A stretch of 64,000 bases of DNA from Symsagittifera roscoffensis (lineage: Eukaryota; Xenacoelomorpha; Acoela; Convolutidae): contig NC_087062.1 of NCBI RefSeq assembly GCF_963678635.1, forward strand, positions 83,042,012 through 83,106,011, given 5' to 3'. A program made the position numbers and the translations under genes. Positions 13,601-22,056 of this stretch are shown here, piece by piece (positions within the stretch are counted from its first letter, which is position 1; every line of letters starts with the position of its first letter). A model generated the notes under the pieces. The model searched no databases, was not told where the DNA came from, and was given only the letters and a program-made list of their open reading frames with translations.

Positions 13601-16600
13601 TTATTTTTTTAATATTATTTCACATATAAAATATTGTATCGCTAGTGGTACGAAAATCCGTTCAGCTTTTGTATTAATGGTTGTAACTATTGTTCGTAGG
13701 CTTCTTCACCTTTTTCCTGATGCTGCTGATTCCGAGTATTGTTACTTTAATGTACACCGTGCCCAATCACTGGTACGCCGACTGTTTGCTCTACAAAGGA
13801 GAGCCTCAGAAAAATGTTCTCGTGTTCAAAAAGCCGCCCAACGAGATCAATGAGAACCCGTAAAGTCTTTTGTTTTCTCTTATTTTCTAAGAACTTTCAT
13901 TAGTAAAGATCAGTGTTTTTTTATTTTTCTAAGAACTTTTGAGAGTATAAATCACTTTTTTCTCTAGTTTTCTAAGAACTTTTGAGAGTAAAAATACGTT
14001 TTTTTTCTAGTTTTCCAAGATTTTTTGAGAGTAAAAATCACTTTTTTTCGCTAATTTTCAAAGATCTTTAGAGAGTAAAAATCACTTTTTTCGCTAATTT
14101 TCAAAGAACTTTGGAGAATAAAAATCACTTTTTTCTCTAATTTTCTAAGAACTTTAGAGAGTAAAAATCACTTTTTTCTCTAATTTTCTAAGAACTTTGG
14201 AGAATAAAAATCACTTTTTTCTCTAGTTTTATAAGAACTTTTGAGAGAAAAAATCACTTTTTTTCTCTAATTTTCAGAGAACTTTTAAGAGTAGATAGTT
14301 TGGGCTGGGTTTGTTATGATGGGTTGGTTTAGAGAGGGCATATCGGATTCGAAGATCCACAAGATAGCAGACAGACAAGGAAGTTGCCTAGGAACGTCCG
14401 ATATGTTCTGTTCGACTCTAAGTGAGAAGAGCAACAGCTATGACGACAGTGTCCAGTATACTCTTGCATGTTACTGTACAGAGAGGGTGGACCTGGTTGA
14501 CCTTTGGGATCCCGGACTGGTCCCACGTGACCCAATTCAAGAGTATTTCAAGCTCAATGAGTCCAATGAGGAAGATGCGGCAATTGATGGTTAATAGATA
14601 AGACTTCGCTAGAAAAGATCAGATCGCATTTGGTTTCAGATCGCCTGATCAATAAAAGTATATAGATTGAGTTGATTTTTTGAAATTTCGCCAATTTAGT
14701 GGGTTTCGATTTTTCAGTTAATTTTTGTTGTTAACCGGAAGGCAAACTCTTCTATCGAACAGTAAAAGTGTAATGGCCACGCAAAACGTAAACTGCTTTC
14801 AGTTTCGGAAGTAGATTTAAATTTAAGGATTTACCACCTAAAAGTCTATAAATAACCGCTCGGTAAATGAAAGCTTATTTGATTTTTGATTATGAGTCGA
14901 TGCACGTTGTTCAGACTCTTATATAGGTCGTGATTTTTTCTTAAGAGTAATGAACGTAGTGAAGACACTTATATAGGTCTTGCTGTCTTTTTTTCAGGAA
15001 AAAGTCTTAAAATATGGATGCACTTTTTGAGTTAAATTGAAATTCATCAGCTGAAAGTGACGTAAATAGCATTCTCCAAATACGAAAGTGGAAATGGCGC
15101 AAAAAACGTGAACGGTTTCTAGTTTCTTAAAAACTTCACTAATGAAAAAAATCACTTCTTCACTAATTTTCTGAGAATTTTTTTAAGAGTAGATAGTTCG
15201 ATTGTAAAGCTATGATGGTTTAGAAATTTGGCTTTTCGCAGTTTGACGTCTGATTTTTTTGAATTTACTGCATAACGTTTGTTCAATGACAGCAAACTCC
15301 ACTATCGAACTGCAAAAGTGAAAAACTCACGAAGAACTTGAAAAGTTTCTAGTTTCGAATGTGGATGTTTATTTAAGGATTCTCGGCGGAATAAAAGATA
15401 ATCTATTGATCAAACTTTCTCAAACTGGGTTAGTTTAATGAAAAAAATTCTCAATCAGAAATTGTTTCAGTAATTCAAAGAACTTCAAGACCATCTATTT
15501 TCTTTGAAATTCAAGATTTTCGAAAAAATACCAGTTGCTATTTTTTCTTTCATTTACTTGCGTTCATTGGCTCTTTTCCAACTGTCTGTTGGCTATGTTC
15601 TGATATCATCTGTAAAATGATTGTGAAAAAAATATTTTAAGTGATCTGAATATCCGTCGCAACCCTTTTTTGCGTGATATGTTTATCAGTTGGTTTTTCA
15701 AACTCGGGTGGCTGAAAACAAATGATCCGATTCATAGAATATCAACAAGTGAACACAGAAATGTTGCAGTTGGAAAGCAAACAGAACCCAATTCTTTGTG
15801 CCATAGTTTTGATAATAATAATTATTGCTTCCATAGGCTGTTCCGTCGTGTCAGTATTGGCGGTTAAATGGAAGCCAGAATTAAGAATGAGTGGCACTTT
15901 TCATCTAGTTCTCAATATAGTATGTCTCCTTTTGACAGTGTTTAGCATGGCTGTTATCATAACATCTCTGCGAGTTATCAAAGGTTTCGGCTCTCAATGT
16001 AAATCGCTTACATTTGTCGTATATTTGGCAGTGATCGCAACTGTGCTTATCACAGCCTGCTGGTTTATTTCGTTGATGATGACGGGGCTTGCAACGGATT
16101 TACGCCGAGCACGATATTTGGAAAAGCGGTCAACTCTAATAGCTAAAAGATTTCGAGCTAGAGATAGGATGGCTTATTTTTCACGGCCAAGTCAGCAGCA
16201 AAGGTTTAAAGGAAGAAGCATAATTTTTTTTCAAATGATTTTACTTCTCTCAATTGCACGGCCAATATGTTTTTTTTTGGTTTCGATTACTCAAGCAGTG
16301 AGAAGTAAAGGTGAACTTTTTCCGCACGATTTTTAGTACTTCAAAAAACGTTCGTAGGAGTCAATTTTGGTACCATTTTTGGTCCTTTCAGTCAGCATTG
16401 AAAAGATCTCGCGTCGCGAAAATACGGTTAAAATTTTTTGCTAATCAGACGTAATTATCAGATTTTAAACATATTTAGTGCCAAAATAGGAGTTCTGCCG
16501 AGTACCCTCAGTGCACCCTTGTTCGCCGCTGATAAGCGTATTTCAGAATCAATCAGGTTCTCTTTGTTAATTCCCATTTCCGACCAGGTTTCTATCATCA

Positions 16601-18459
16601 TCACGCTTAAGATTATTGCTTGTAACAAATTTATCGGACAACGTCTTAATATTTTGAAATAATTCTGACCTTGAGACAGTGATATGGCATTAAAACTGCA
16701 ATCAAAAATTTCAAAACTGCATGTGAACGGACAAAAGATCAATGCAAAATGATTGCGCTTTTTCGTAGAATTTCATTTTTGCCCTATTTCAAGAGCACAA
16801 TTGAAGAAAGTTTTTCATTAAACAACGATTTGCCATGTAATTTTTCAAAGCAAAAAAAAACACATTAAATGCCGACAAAAAGGCAAACGCGAAACTTCAA
16901 AGAGTTGTTTCGTTTTGGTTTAAATTTGAAGGTCAGAATTATTTCTGAAGTTTAATACGTTGTCCGATAAATTTGTTAAAAGATATAAATTTTAAATTTA
17001 ACTCGCTCACAAGCGGTAAACACACTTGAACTGCGTACTACTCTCTTCACACTGATGCCTAAATCTGACTCGAAAACCCGAGTTTTTTTTTAGTTTTTTA
17101 GAGTCGATGAACGTAGTTCAGACTCTTATATAGGTCGTGATGAATTTTTTCGGTTTTTATTTCAGGAAATGTCTTTAAATTTGGCCAGGCTCAAATTTAC
17201 ATTTTCACCTTTTGTTTTTTATTTTCTTTTAAAGTGCAGTTCATTTTCTTTGTTAAAAGGAAGGCTAACTTCACTATCGAACAGCGAAAGTGTAAAGGTC
17301 ACTCACGACAAACGTGATCAACCTCTAGTGAAATAAAAGTTACTTATTAATCCAGTTTCTCGAATTGGCTTGATCAAAAAAGTGTTAATCATAATTTGTT
17401 CAGGAAAATCAAAGAGCTTTAAGCGCATCTATTTTAGTTCCGAATATTAACGGAATATTTGTGCTCGGGATGGTTTTTTCTTCAGACAAATTTCGTCTTT
17501 ACAACTAGCAATTTTTGACGGAATTTTAAAAAGTCATTCAAAAGATTTTGTTATCCTGAGCTTAAATTTGGAACGATTTTTCACCTGTGATCTTTTTGGT
17601 AAAGTTATGGCGGTTTAAAGATTGCCATTTTGGCCAATTTGGGACAATAACGCGCGATAAATTTCGCTGTAATAGCGTGTAAGCGGAGATTTAATCCGTC
17701 TTGAAATCGTTCCAAATTGGTTGAAACAAGCCTTTTTGCCATAATTGATTTGTTACAACGAGCGAAATCTATCTTTTTGTGCTTAATATGGCGTGTGGGG
17801 GGATGATTTTCATAAATTTCAAATTTAAGAAAAACAATTTTTCATTTTGTTTTTACGTTTAATTTTTTTTTGCATATTACTGCTACATAAATTTTAAAAG
17901 GCAGTCGGAACATTCAGTGCTTCGACTTGATACGAGCAGTCTTGTTTTCTTTGATTTTCGAAAGTTGAGATTTTTCAAAAAAAATGTCAGTCTATTTTTT
18001 CTGTTTACTTGCGTTCATTGAATCTTTTCCACCTGTCTGTTGGCTATGCTTTCAAATTATCCATGAAATCATTAAATTATAGGCAACATTTTAATGATCA
18101 TATGCTTCTTGAGATACCCAAACTTCCAACCATCCTTCCGAGCCTCCGATGCAGATTTGAGCAGTGGCAACGATTCGTATACGCGGGCCACTAAACACTC
18201 GAGCCCAATAAGACCATTGTCTGGGCTAAACCAAAGACTTTCCGCCTCCCCTTCCCATCCTCCCTCGAGAAGTGTCAGTCCTTCCGTTTCCCCGCCCCCA
18301 AAGGGATCCCAGACCCCCTCTTCCCCGTTTAGCCCCCCGTATATACCGCGACACTCGCTGGCAACATCGGGAGGCACGAACATTATGGTAGATGGAGCGA
18401 GTATTGCCGAGGATAACAGAGGAAGCTTGACAGTTTATAATTACGAATCGTCAGTGTAG
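7565..18459 (+). CDS. seven-exon gene for a four-helix (possibly claudin/TARP-like) membrane protein
   Basis: Seven exons join with matching phases: 7565-7614, 8619-8657, 10700-10896, 13700-13859, 14333-14589, 15738-16190 (or 16304/16310) and 18155 (or 18083)-18459. The product is 486-550 residues depending on the last junction. Visible layout: a basic cytoplasmic N terminus (about 95 residues), TM1 (FFTFFLMLLIPSIVTLMYTV), a loop of about 140 residues containing HWYADC, a CYC motif and many acidic residues, TM2 (ILCAIVLIIIIIASIG), TM3 (LVLNIVCLLLTVFSMAVII), TM4 (FVVYLAVIATVLITACWFI), and a basic then Ser/Pro-rich tail ending ESSV, a class I PDZ-ligand type. This arrangement fits the PMP22/claudin/TARP superfamily. 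However, the claudin GLW signature is not clear and I cannot name an orthologue. If TARP-like, it would act at the plasma membrane as an accessory subunit; that is inference. Confidence 0.72.
8090..8515 (+). repeat. dispersed intron repeat 'GTCAATGAACG' family, copy in intron 1
   Basis: It opens with a cagactctaatatggtcg block, then a T-run and cag. The body holds gttcagttcatttcttttgtta, an aaggaaggcagactccacta block and ttccagcgaagtaaaag. It closes with cttgcgtttattgactcttttccactg. The same order of blocks recurs at 14.9-15.6, 17.1-18.05 and 19.0-20.3 kb on the plus strand and at 54.2-56.1 kb on the minus strand. No coding capacity. Confidence 0.65.
8619..8657 (+). CDS. membrane-protein gene, exon 2 (39 nt)
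   Basis: A tiny exon between a strong acceptor (tttttttgtcgttttcag) and a consensus donor (gtaagt at 8658). Phase 2 in and phase 2 out; it reads DVGGTNRENFGM after completing a Met codon with exon 1. It is too short to be found by an ORF search and is supported by the two consensus splice sites plus the phase match on both sides. Confidence 0.62.
8933..9562. repeat. fold-back element with about 280-bp arms (intron 2)
   Basis: The left arm from 8933 (aatggtatcaaattc...) is the near reverse complement of the right arm ending at 9562 (...gaatttgataccatt). Matching internal blocks include aaactgaaaattacaaaatc, tatgtcaacgcatctttttg and gaaaacccttgcccaaaata. The arms meet around 9215-9280 with a spacer of about 50-70 bp. 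No ORF of significance and no convincing target duplication. It is probably a MITE-like or foldback DNA element. Confidence 0.75.
10700..10896 (+). CDS. membrane-protein gene, exon 3 (basic N-terminal cytoplasmic part)
   Basis: The acceptor is catag at 10699, with a weak pyrimidine tract; the donor is at 10897 (gttgta). The exon begins by completing a Gly codon and encodes a strongly charged segment (FKRRTIAAFLAPAHAMRKRK, later ELALCRDRREVINSEV). It ends one base into a codon (phase 1), which fits exon 4. The region beyond 10897 stays open for a while but becomes low-complexity F/L-rich intron sequence. Confidence 0.6.
11365..12615 (+). repeat. VNTR-type dispersed element, copy 3 (intron 3)
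   Basis: The same head (tttttgcatgtttaataa, then gtttgaattcagtg near 11535) is followed by about six units that carry gctgtcag, gactgctcaaat and gagatatgacgtttttt blocks, at roughly 150-170 bp spacing. A tail with ttacacgctag lies at about 12598-12608. It lies inside the third intron of the membrane-protein gene, showing that the family is dispersed. Confidence 0.68.
12616..13699. other. intron 3, remainder
   Basis: No coding sequence supported. About 12990-13110 contains caatgtcaatgaacaaagtc and tctgttggctatgttt, fragments of the GTCAATGAACG repeat family. Near 13195 there is an isolated tRNA box-B-like gagttcgaatccc without a matching box A. Confidence 0.4.
13700..13859 (+). CDS. membrane-protein gene, exon 4 (TM1)
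   Basis: The acceptor is ttcgtag at 13699. The exon has clear codon structure and higher GC than its surroundings. It encodes TM1 (FFTFFLMLLIPSIVTLMY) followed by NHWYADCLLYKGEP and a charged stretch. A donor gtaaag at 13860 overlaps the Pro codon that precedes an in-frame TAA at 13861. Splicing there (phase 2) leads in frame into exon 5. If the donor is not used, the protein would stop at 13863 after one membrane segment, which I consider less likely given the coding look of the exons that follow. Confidence 0.68.
13866..14290 (+). repeat. 43-44 bp minisatellite in intron 4
   Basis: About ten imperfect copies of a 43-44 bp unit (tttctaagaacttttgagag then taaaaatcactttttt). The 'aagaactt' words fall near 13889, 13930, 13974, 14016, 14061, 14105, 14148, 14191, 14233 and 14276. 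The array fills almost the whole intron between exons 4 and 5. A partial duplicate of its last unit plus the following 50 bp occurs at about 15130-15235. Confidence 0.85.
14333..14589 (+). CDS. membrane-protein gene, exon 5 (large loop)
   Basis: The acceptor tttag at 14332 gives the required phase, with a donor gttaat at 14590 (phase 1). The exon encodes a Cys-containing, acidic, non-membrane segment (SCLGTSDMFCSTLSE, then LACYCTERVDLVDLWDPG and EYFKLNESNEED). It fits an extracellular loop between TM1 and TM2. The donor is weaker than consensus and overlaps an in-frame TAA at 14592. DNA just before the acceptor (14276-14332) is duplicated at about 15150-15235, which supports this part being non-coding and the exon starting at 14333. 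Confidence 0.58.
14590..15737 (+). repeat. intron 5 with overlapping GTCAATGAACG-family copies
   Basis: The intron is largely made of this repeat family. A partial body lies at about 14650-14890. Two consecutive heads follow: gagtcgatgcacg near 14891, then gtaatgaacgtagtgaagac near 14947, each followed by cttatataggtc. A closing end, cttgcgttcattggctcttt and ctgtctgttggctatg, is at 15556-15600. The nested or duplicated structure suggests repeated insertion or unequal exchange. No coding sequence. Confidence 0.6.
15738..16190 (+). CDS. membrane-protein gene, exon 6 (TM2-TM4)
   Basis: The acceptor attcatag at 15737 continues exon 5 in frame. The exon encodes three long hydrophobic segments: ILCAIVLIIIIIASIGCSVV, LVLNIVCLLLTVFSMAVIIT and FVVYLAVIATVLITACWFIS. 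A basic stretch (DLRRARYLEKRS, IAKRFRARDR) follows. Three possible donors all leave one base: 16191 (gtcagc), 16305 (gtaaag, closest to consensus) and 16311 (gtgaac). The longer forms add a fifth hydrophobic stretch, IIFFQMILLLSIARPICFF, which could be coding or intron read-through. The open frame ends at 16336. Confidence 0.68.
17100..18050 (+). repeat. GTCAATGAACG-family copy interrupted by a HINE-like element
   Basis: Head gagtcgatgaacgtagttca at about 17101; closing end cttgcgttcattgaatcttt and ctgtctgttggctatg at 18009-18050. The copy is split at 17436-17944 by a HINE-like element. Joining the two sides restores the block atctattttctttga seen uninterrupted in the intron 5 copy, so the interruption is a clean insertion. 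Confidence 0.7.
17436..17944 (+). mobile_element. HINE/Helentron-like non-autonomous element, copy A
   Basis: It starts gttccga...cggaatatttgtgctcgg and ends gcagtcggaac, attcag, then gatacgagcagtcttg, as in the copies at 44.8, 51.7 and 54.5 kb. The 3' hairpin is decayed here (cagtgcttcgacttg). The 5' and subterminal 3' parts carry the inverted pair GTTCCGA/TCGGAAC. It sits in a run of T with TTTT on both sides. No ORF. Subterminal inverted repeats, a 3' hairpin and insertion in T-T are the known marks of Helentron-derived HINEs; the family assignment is inference. Confidence 0.7.
18155..18459 (+). CDS. membrane-protein gene, last exon (Ser/Pro tail, PDZ ligand)
   Basis: A very pyrimidine-rich tract ends in the acceptor gatgcag at 18154; an alternative acceptor aattatag at 18082 has the same phase. 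The exon is GC-rich compared with the rest of the window and encodes a disordered-looking tail with repeated Ser-Pro (SASPSHPPSRSVSPSVSPPP, SQTPSSPFSPP). It ends at a TAG at 18457-18459 after LTVYNYESSV. The final SSV fits a class I PDZ-binding C terminus. The Ser-Pro density suggests proline-directed phosphorylation; this is inference. Confidence 0.66.
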
Positions 18460-21405
18460 ACGACAGAGTTGCATATCACTTTAGGCGCGACAGAATAAAC
18501 GTATCTAGATTGCTAATCGAAGCTGCAAAAAGTTAAATAATAACTTAATTTTAAAGGGAAAGTTCATTAATTTGCATTATCAATTGGGCTTTGAATGTGG
18601 CTGTATAAGAGTTACTGACTTCAATGAGGACTGTTATTTTTTTTTTTTGTGAAATTTCATCTTTCAGCAAAAGGTTGTTGATTTTTTTAAAGTCAGCCGG
18701 TCTTAAATTAAAATGAGCTTTTCAAACTTTTTTCGAACAAAGCTGAAATTTTTCTATACATAAATAAATTGAATTGGAGAGAAACATTTATGACTCAAAG
18801 TTCGAATTTGTTTTCAGATTCTAATCAATTTTTTATAAATATTTAGCCAGCGTTATCAAATCGGAGTATCGACTTTCTTCAAGCTAACATCCTTTTTTAC
18901 ATCCTCTTTTTATAAGTTAGCAGCTCTTTTTACTCCACTCCACTATCAAAAATAGATTTTTTAGATTTCCCAGCGAAATAGAAAATATGAATCGGTCCAG
19001 TTTAATCAAAATGTGTTTAGTTAATCAAGAAAAAGTCAATCGTAAATTGCAAGAGCTTTAAGGACAAATATTTTTTCTTTGAAAATTGAAAATGATGTTT
19101 TTTTTTCAAAAAGCAAGTCAGTATTTTCAAGTCAAATGTCAATGAAAATAGTGAAGACACTTATTTTTTTTTCTCGCGATATTTAATCCTTTGGTTTTTT
19201 TCAAGTTCAGTTCAAATTCATTTGCTGAAAGGAGGGCAAAGGGCACTCTTCGACTACGAAAGCCAAAGTGTCACGCAAAAATCATGATCAGCGCCTAGTT
19301 TCAACTATGGGTTTTTAATTTAAGGTCTCCCAGTAAAAAAACTGACAACGAAAATTGAAACTTTATTAAAAAGAAAAGTCTTTTTTAACTGCTCTTTGAC
19401 TTTGACTATGTTGGTTAGTCGTCAAACAAATCTGAATCGTCTATTTCCTTTTTTTGTTTTTTTTAAAGCATCTGGTTTTAGTTGATGGTACATCTGTTTA
19501 GGTGCGTCTTAGTTCTTATGATATTTATTCATTTCTGATTGGGGAGCGTAAAACTTCCAAGCTTCGAAATTTTTCTAGCTCCAATTTTTTCGGGGCTTAG
19601 CGGTCGTCCATTTAAGTGCTGCCTAAGTTTTTTTTCAGCATTTTTCCTCCTTAATATTACTAATTAAAAATAAATATTCATAGAAGGATTGAGGCAATAA
19701 ATAAAAATTTGCTTGGATATATATCATTTGACTCGTAGTTAAAAATTTGATTTAGTCAGTTTATTCGGCGCACTCAGAATTCTGAGGTAACTTCAATGTT
19801 GTGCCTGTCAATTGATTGGAAGATTAAATCCTGGTTTCTGGGTCGAACAGAAATATTCTTTGCTGACTAATTGTTATTTTATTGTCGGTCTACTTTTGTC
19901 CCAATTGTATAGCGCATACCATGTATTCATTGGCGCTTGATATTGTTTTAAGTTAATACTCTTGGAGGAAGATTTGTCTCTGCAGAACTCGTAATAAAGT
20001 GTCAATGAACGAAGTGAAGATCCTTATTCAAGTCGTGTGGGTTTTTTTTGTTAAAATATTTTTTAAAATGTACATACTGAAATATACATGAAAAAATATA
20101 AATATTAAGCTAGTTTTCTCAAATTAGATTAGTTTTTATTGAAGCGTATCGGTCATAAAAGATTCTTGCAACTCGAAAATTTAAAGATAGCTCTTGGATA
20201 TTCGAAAGTTGAAAAACATAAAATTCAGTCGGTGTTTTCGGTTTTCTAGTTCATTGACTCTTTCAACTGTCTGTTGGCTATGTTTTAAAGGTTTGACTCA
20301 ACTAATCACAACTTCAACCAATGAACGAAGAAATTCGCTCTTTCTTGTGAGTGACCATTACTTGACAAATCGGCTGATGATTTGGACTTGGAGACAACTG
20401 GTTCCTGAAGTAGCTTATTCTGTGTTTAGAAGCAGTGATTCTGTTTGATTTTAGGTGGAGAATGAATCTCGTTTCACAGGTGCGATTCAGTTTACCCCCT
20501 ATTGCAACCAACGGCAATATCATTTGAAACATATTGCCAGGACAAAAAACTTTGAGGAGAGGACTTCAAATTGAGCAATACTAGATTCAACAAATACAAA
20601 CTTTTTTCAAGCTAGTTTCGAAGCGAAATTCAATCACCGGAGCAGACAACAACTGGTATATTCCGACAAAAAACTGTTTGACAAACTGGTTGCTTTTTTA
20701 ATTGGAAGAAGCGAAAGTAACTTGGAGCTCAAAGTTTTGATATTTTACATTTTATGCAGAAGTAGTTTCAACTTGATAAATGTCTTGATGTTTTTCGGAT
20801 AGAAAGTTCGATGTCACTCATTTTAACTGCAGACTTACTGATTTGATGAAGTATTCGTGCAATAATTTGATTTGTTCTCATATACAATTGACGTTCTCTG
20901 CCTAAACCATAATCTCACAAACCGACTGAAATAACTATTGCTTTGCTGTCTGTTCAAATGACTGTTTTTCAATTAAATCGATTCTCAATTTAATGTCCCT
21001 CTTTCTTTCTTCTTCGAACAATTAGAAAGAAGAATAAAGTATTTTATGATGAATCGATCGACGCTCGAGTAAGAGTCCTTATACTTAATCCGACCACTGA
21101 AAGCTGATAGCGGGTTGAAATAGCTCGTGCGCTTCAATCTTTAAGGTGAGCTCTTGTAAGTAAGTCATAGCTTAATGTGGGCGCTGGGCATATGCGCTCT
21201 TTGTCAACCTAAATAGTTAACCTTCGGGCTAGGCCTCCGTGAAACTAGGCCTCCGTGAAAAGGTAGAAACTTGGCTTTTGAGTGTGCGTAGACTTGCGAA
21301 GCAATGTGTATTAGTACGAACATTCTTTTTTTTCCAACCTAAGTCGCAAATATAAGTGCTACTTTTGGTGGCACTTTTGAATCGTTAGGTTACGGTAGCA
21401 GTATA
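18460..21405. other. intergenic DNA downstream of the membrane-protein gene
   Basis: No gene recognised. Fragments of the GTCAATGAACG repeat lie at about 18880-19130, 19131-19440 and 19998-20286. The last is a short copy of about 290 bp with both ends, gtcaatgaacgaagtgaag and gttcattgactctttcaact. A doubled word ctaggcctccgtgaaa lies at about 21229-21260. The region 21050-21300 is somewhat richer in GC but shows no open frame or splice pattern that I would call coding. Confidence 0.45.
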
Positions 21406-22056
21406 ATACCATTTAGCGCGGGAAGAAAACAAAACTTAACATAGAGGCGAAGCTGCGCTTCGCAAACACTTGTGAGAACACGACCAAAAAGCAGCTCTAT
21501 CAAGTGAAATAAGAAAAAGTAGAAATAAGCCTCGAATTAGTAAAAACTCGGCTACGTGTCTGATTCGAATCTGCGACCTAGCAATTTTGAGTCTCACACA
21601 CTAACCACTAAGCCACGGATGCTTAAAATCCCCAAAAACTAGCCACTAACAAGGTAGATACATATGCTAAAAAATTACCAATTCGATGCAGCAAAAGAAG
21701 CACCACATACAAAAAGTCACAAATTTACATGTAATAAATTGGAAAGCATGTGTCTTTTTGTATTTGGTGCTTCTTTTGCTGCATAGAATTGGTAATTTCT
21801 TAGCATATGTATCTGCTTTATTAATGGCTAGTTTTTGGGGATTTTAAGCATCCGTGGGTTAGTGCGTGAGAGTCGAATTTGCTAGGTCGCAGATTCGAAT
21901 CAGACACGAGCCGAGTTTTTACTAATTCCAGGCTTATTTGTACTTTTCCTTATTTCACTTGATAGAGCTGCTTTTTGGTCGTATTCTCGCAAGTGTTTGC
22001 GAAGCGCAGCTTCGACTCTATTAAGTTTTGTTTTCTTCCCGCGCTAAATTAGGTAT
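21406..22056. repeat. fold-back element with tRNA-like promoter in each arm
   Basis: The left arm (21406-21720) is the near reverse complement of the right arm (21749-22056). Matching blocks include ttagcgcgggaagaaaacaa, gctgcgcttcgcaaacactt, gaccaaaaagcagctctatc and gcagcaaaagaagcacca, around a spacer of about 28 bp. Each arm holds a tRNA-like segment: minus strand in the left arm, plus strand in the right. Together they resemble two head-to-head copies of a tRNA-derived SINE, or a foldback transposon that captured one. Confidence 0.78.
21551..21633 (-). tRNA. tRNA-like (pseudo) segment with box A and box B
   Basis: Reading the minus strand, catccg is followed by a good box A (tggcttagtggt), a region of about 35 nt, and box B (gattcgaatc). 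The expected acceptor-stem pairing and anticodon arm are poor, so it is not a working tRNA gene. It is best read as the Pol III promoter part of a tRNA-derived repeat. The opposite arm has a degraded version at 21846-21912 (tgggttagtgcg ... gattcgaatc). Confidence 0.45.

Noticed and set aside
13861-13863. TAA as the natural end of the membrane-protein gene
   Set aside because: A donor gtaaag overlaps it and splicing leads in frame into exons that look coding and complete a four-helix layout. Kept as an alternative only.
21551-21633. Functional tRNA gene
   Set aside because: Boxes A and B are present but acceptor and anticodon stems do not pair properly; it is part of a repeated fold-back.
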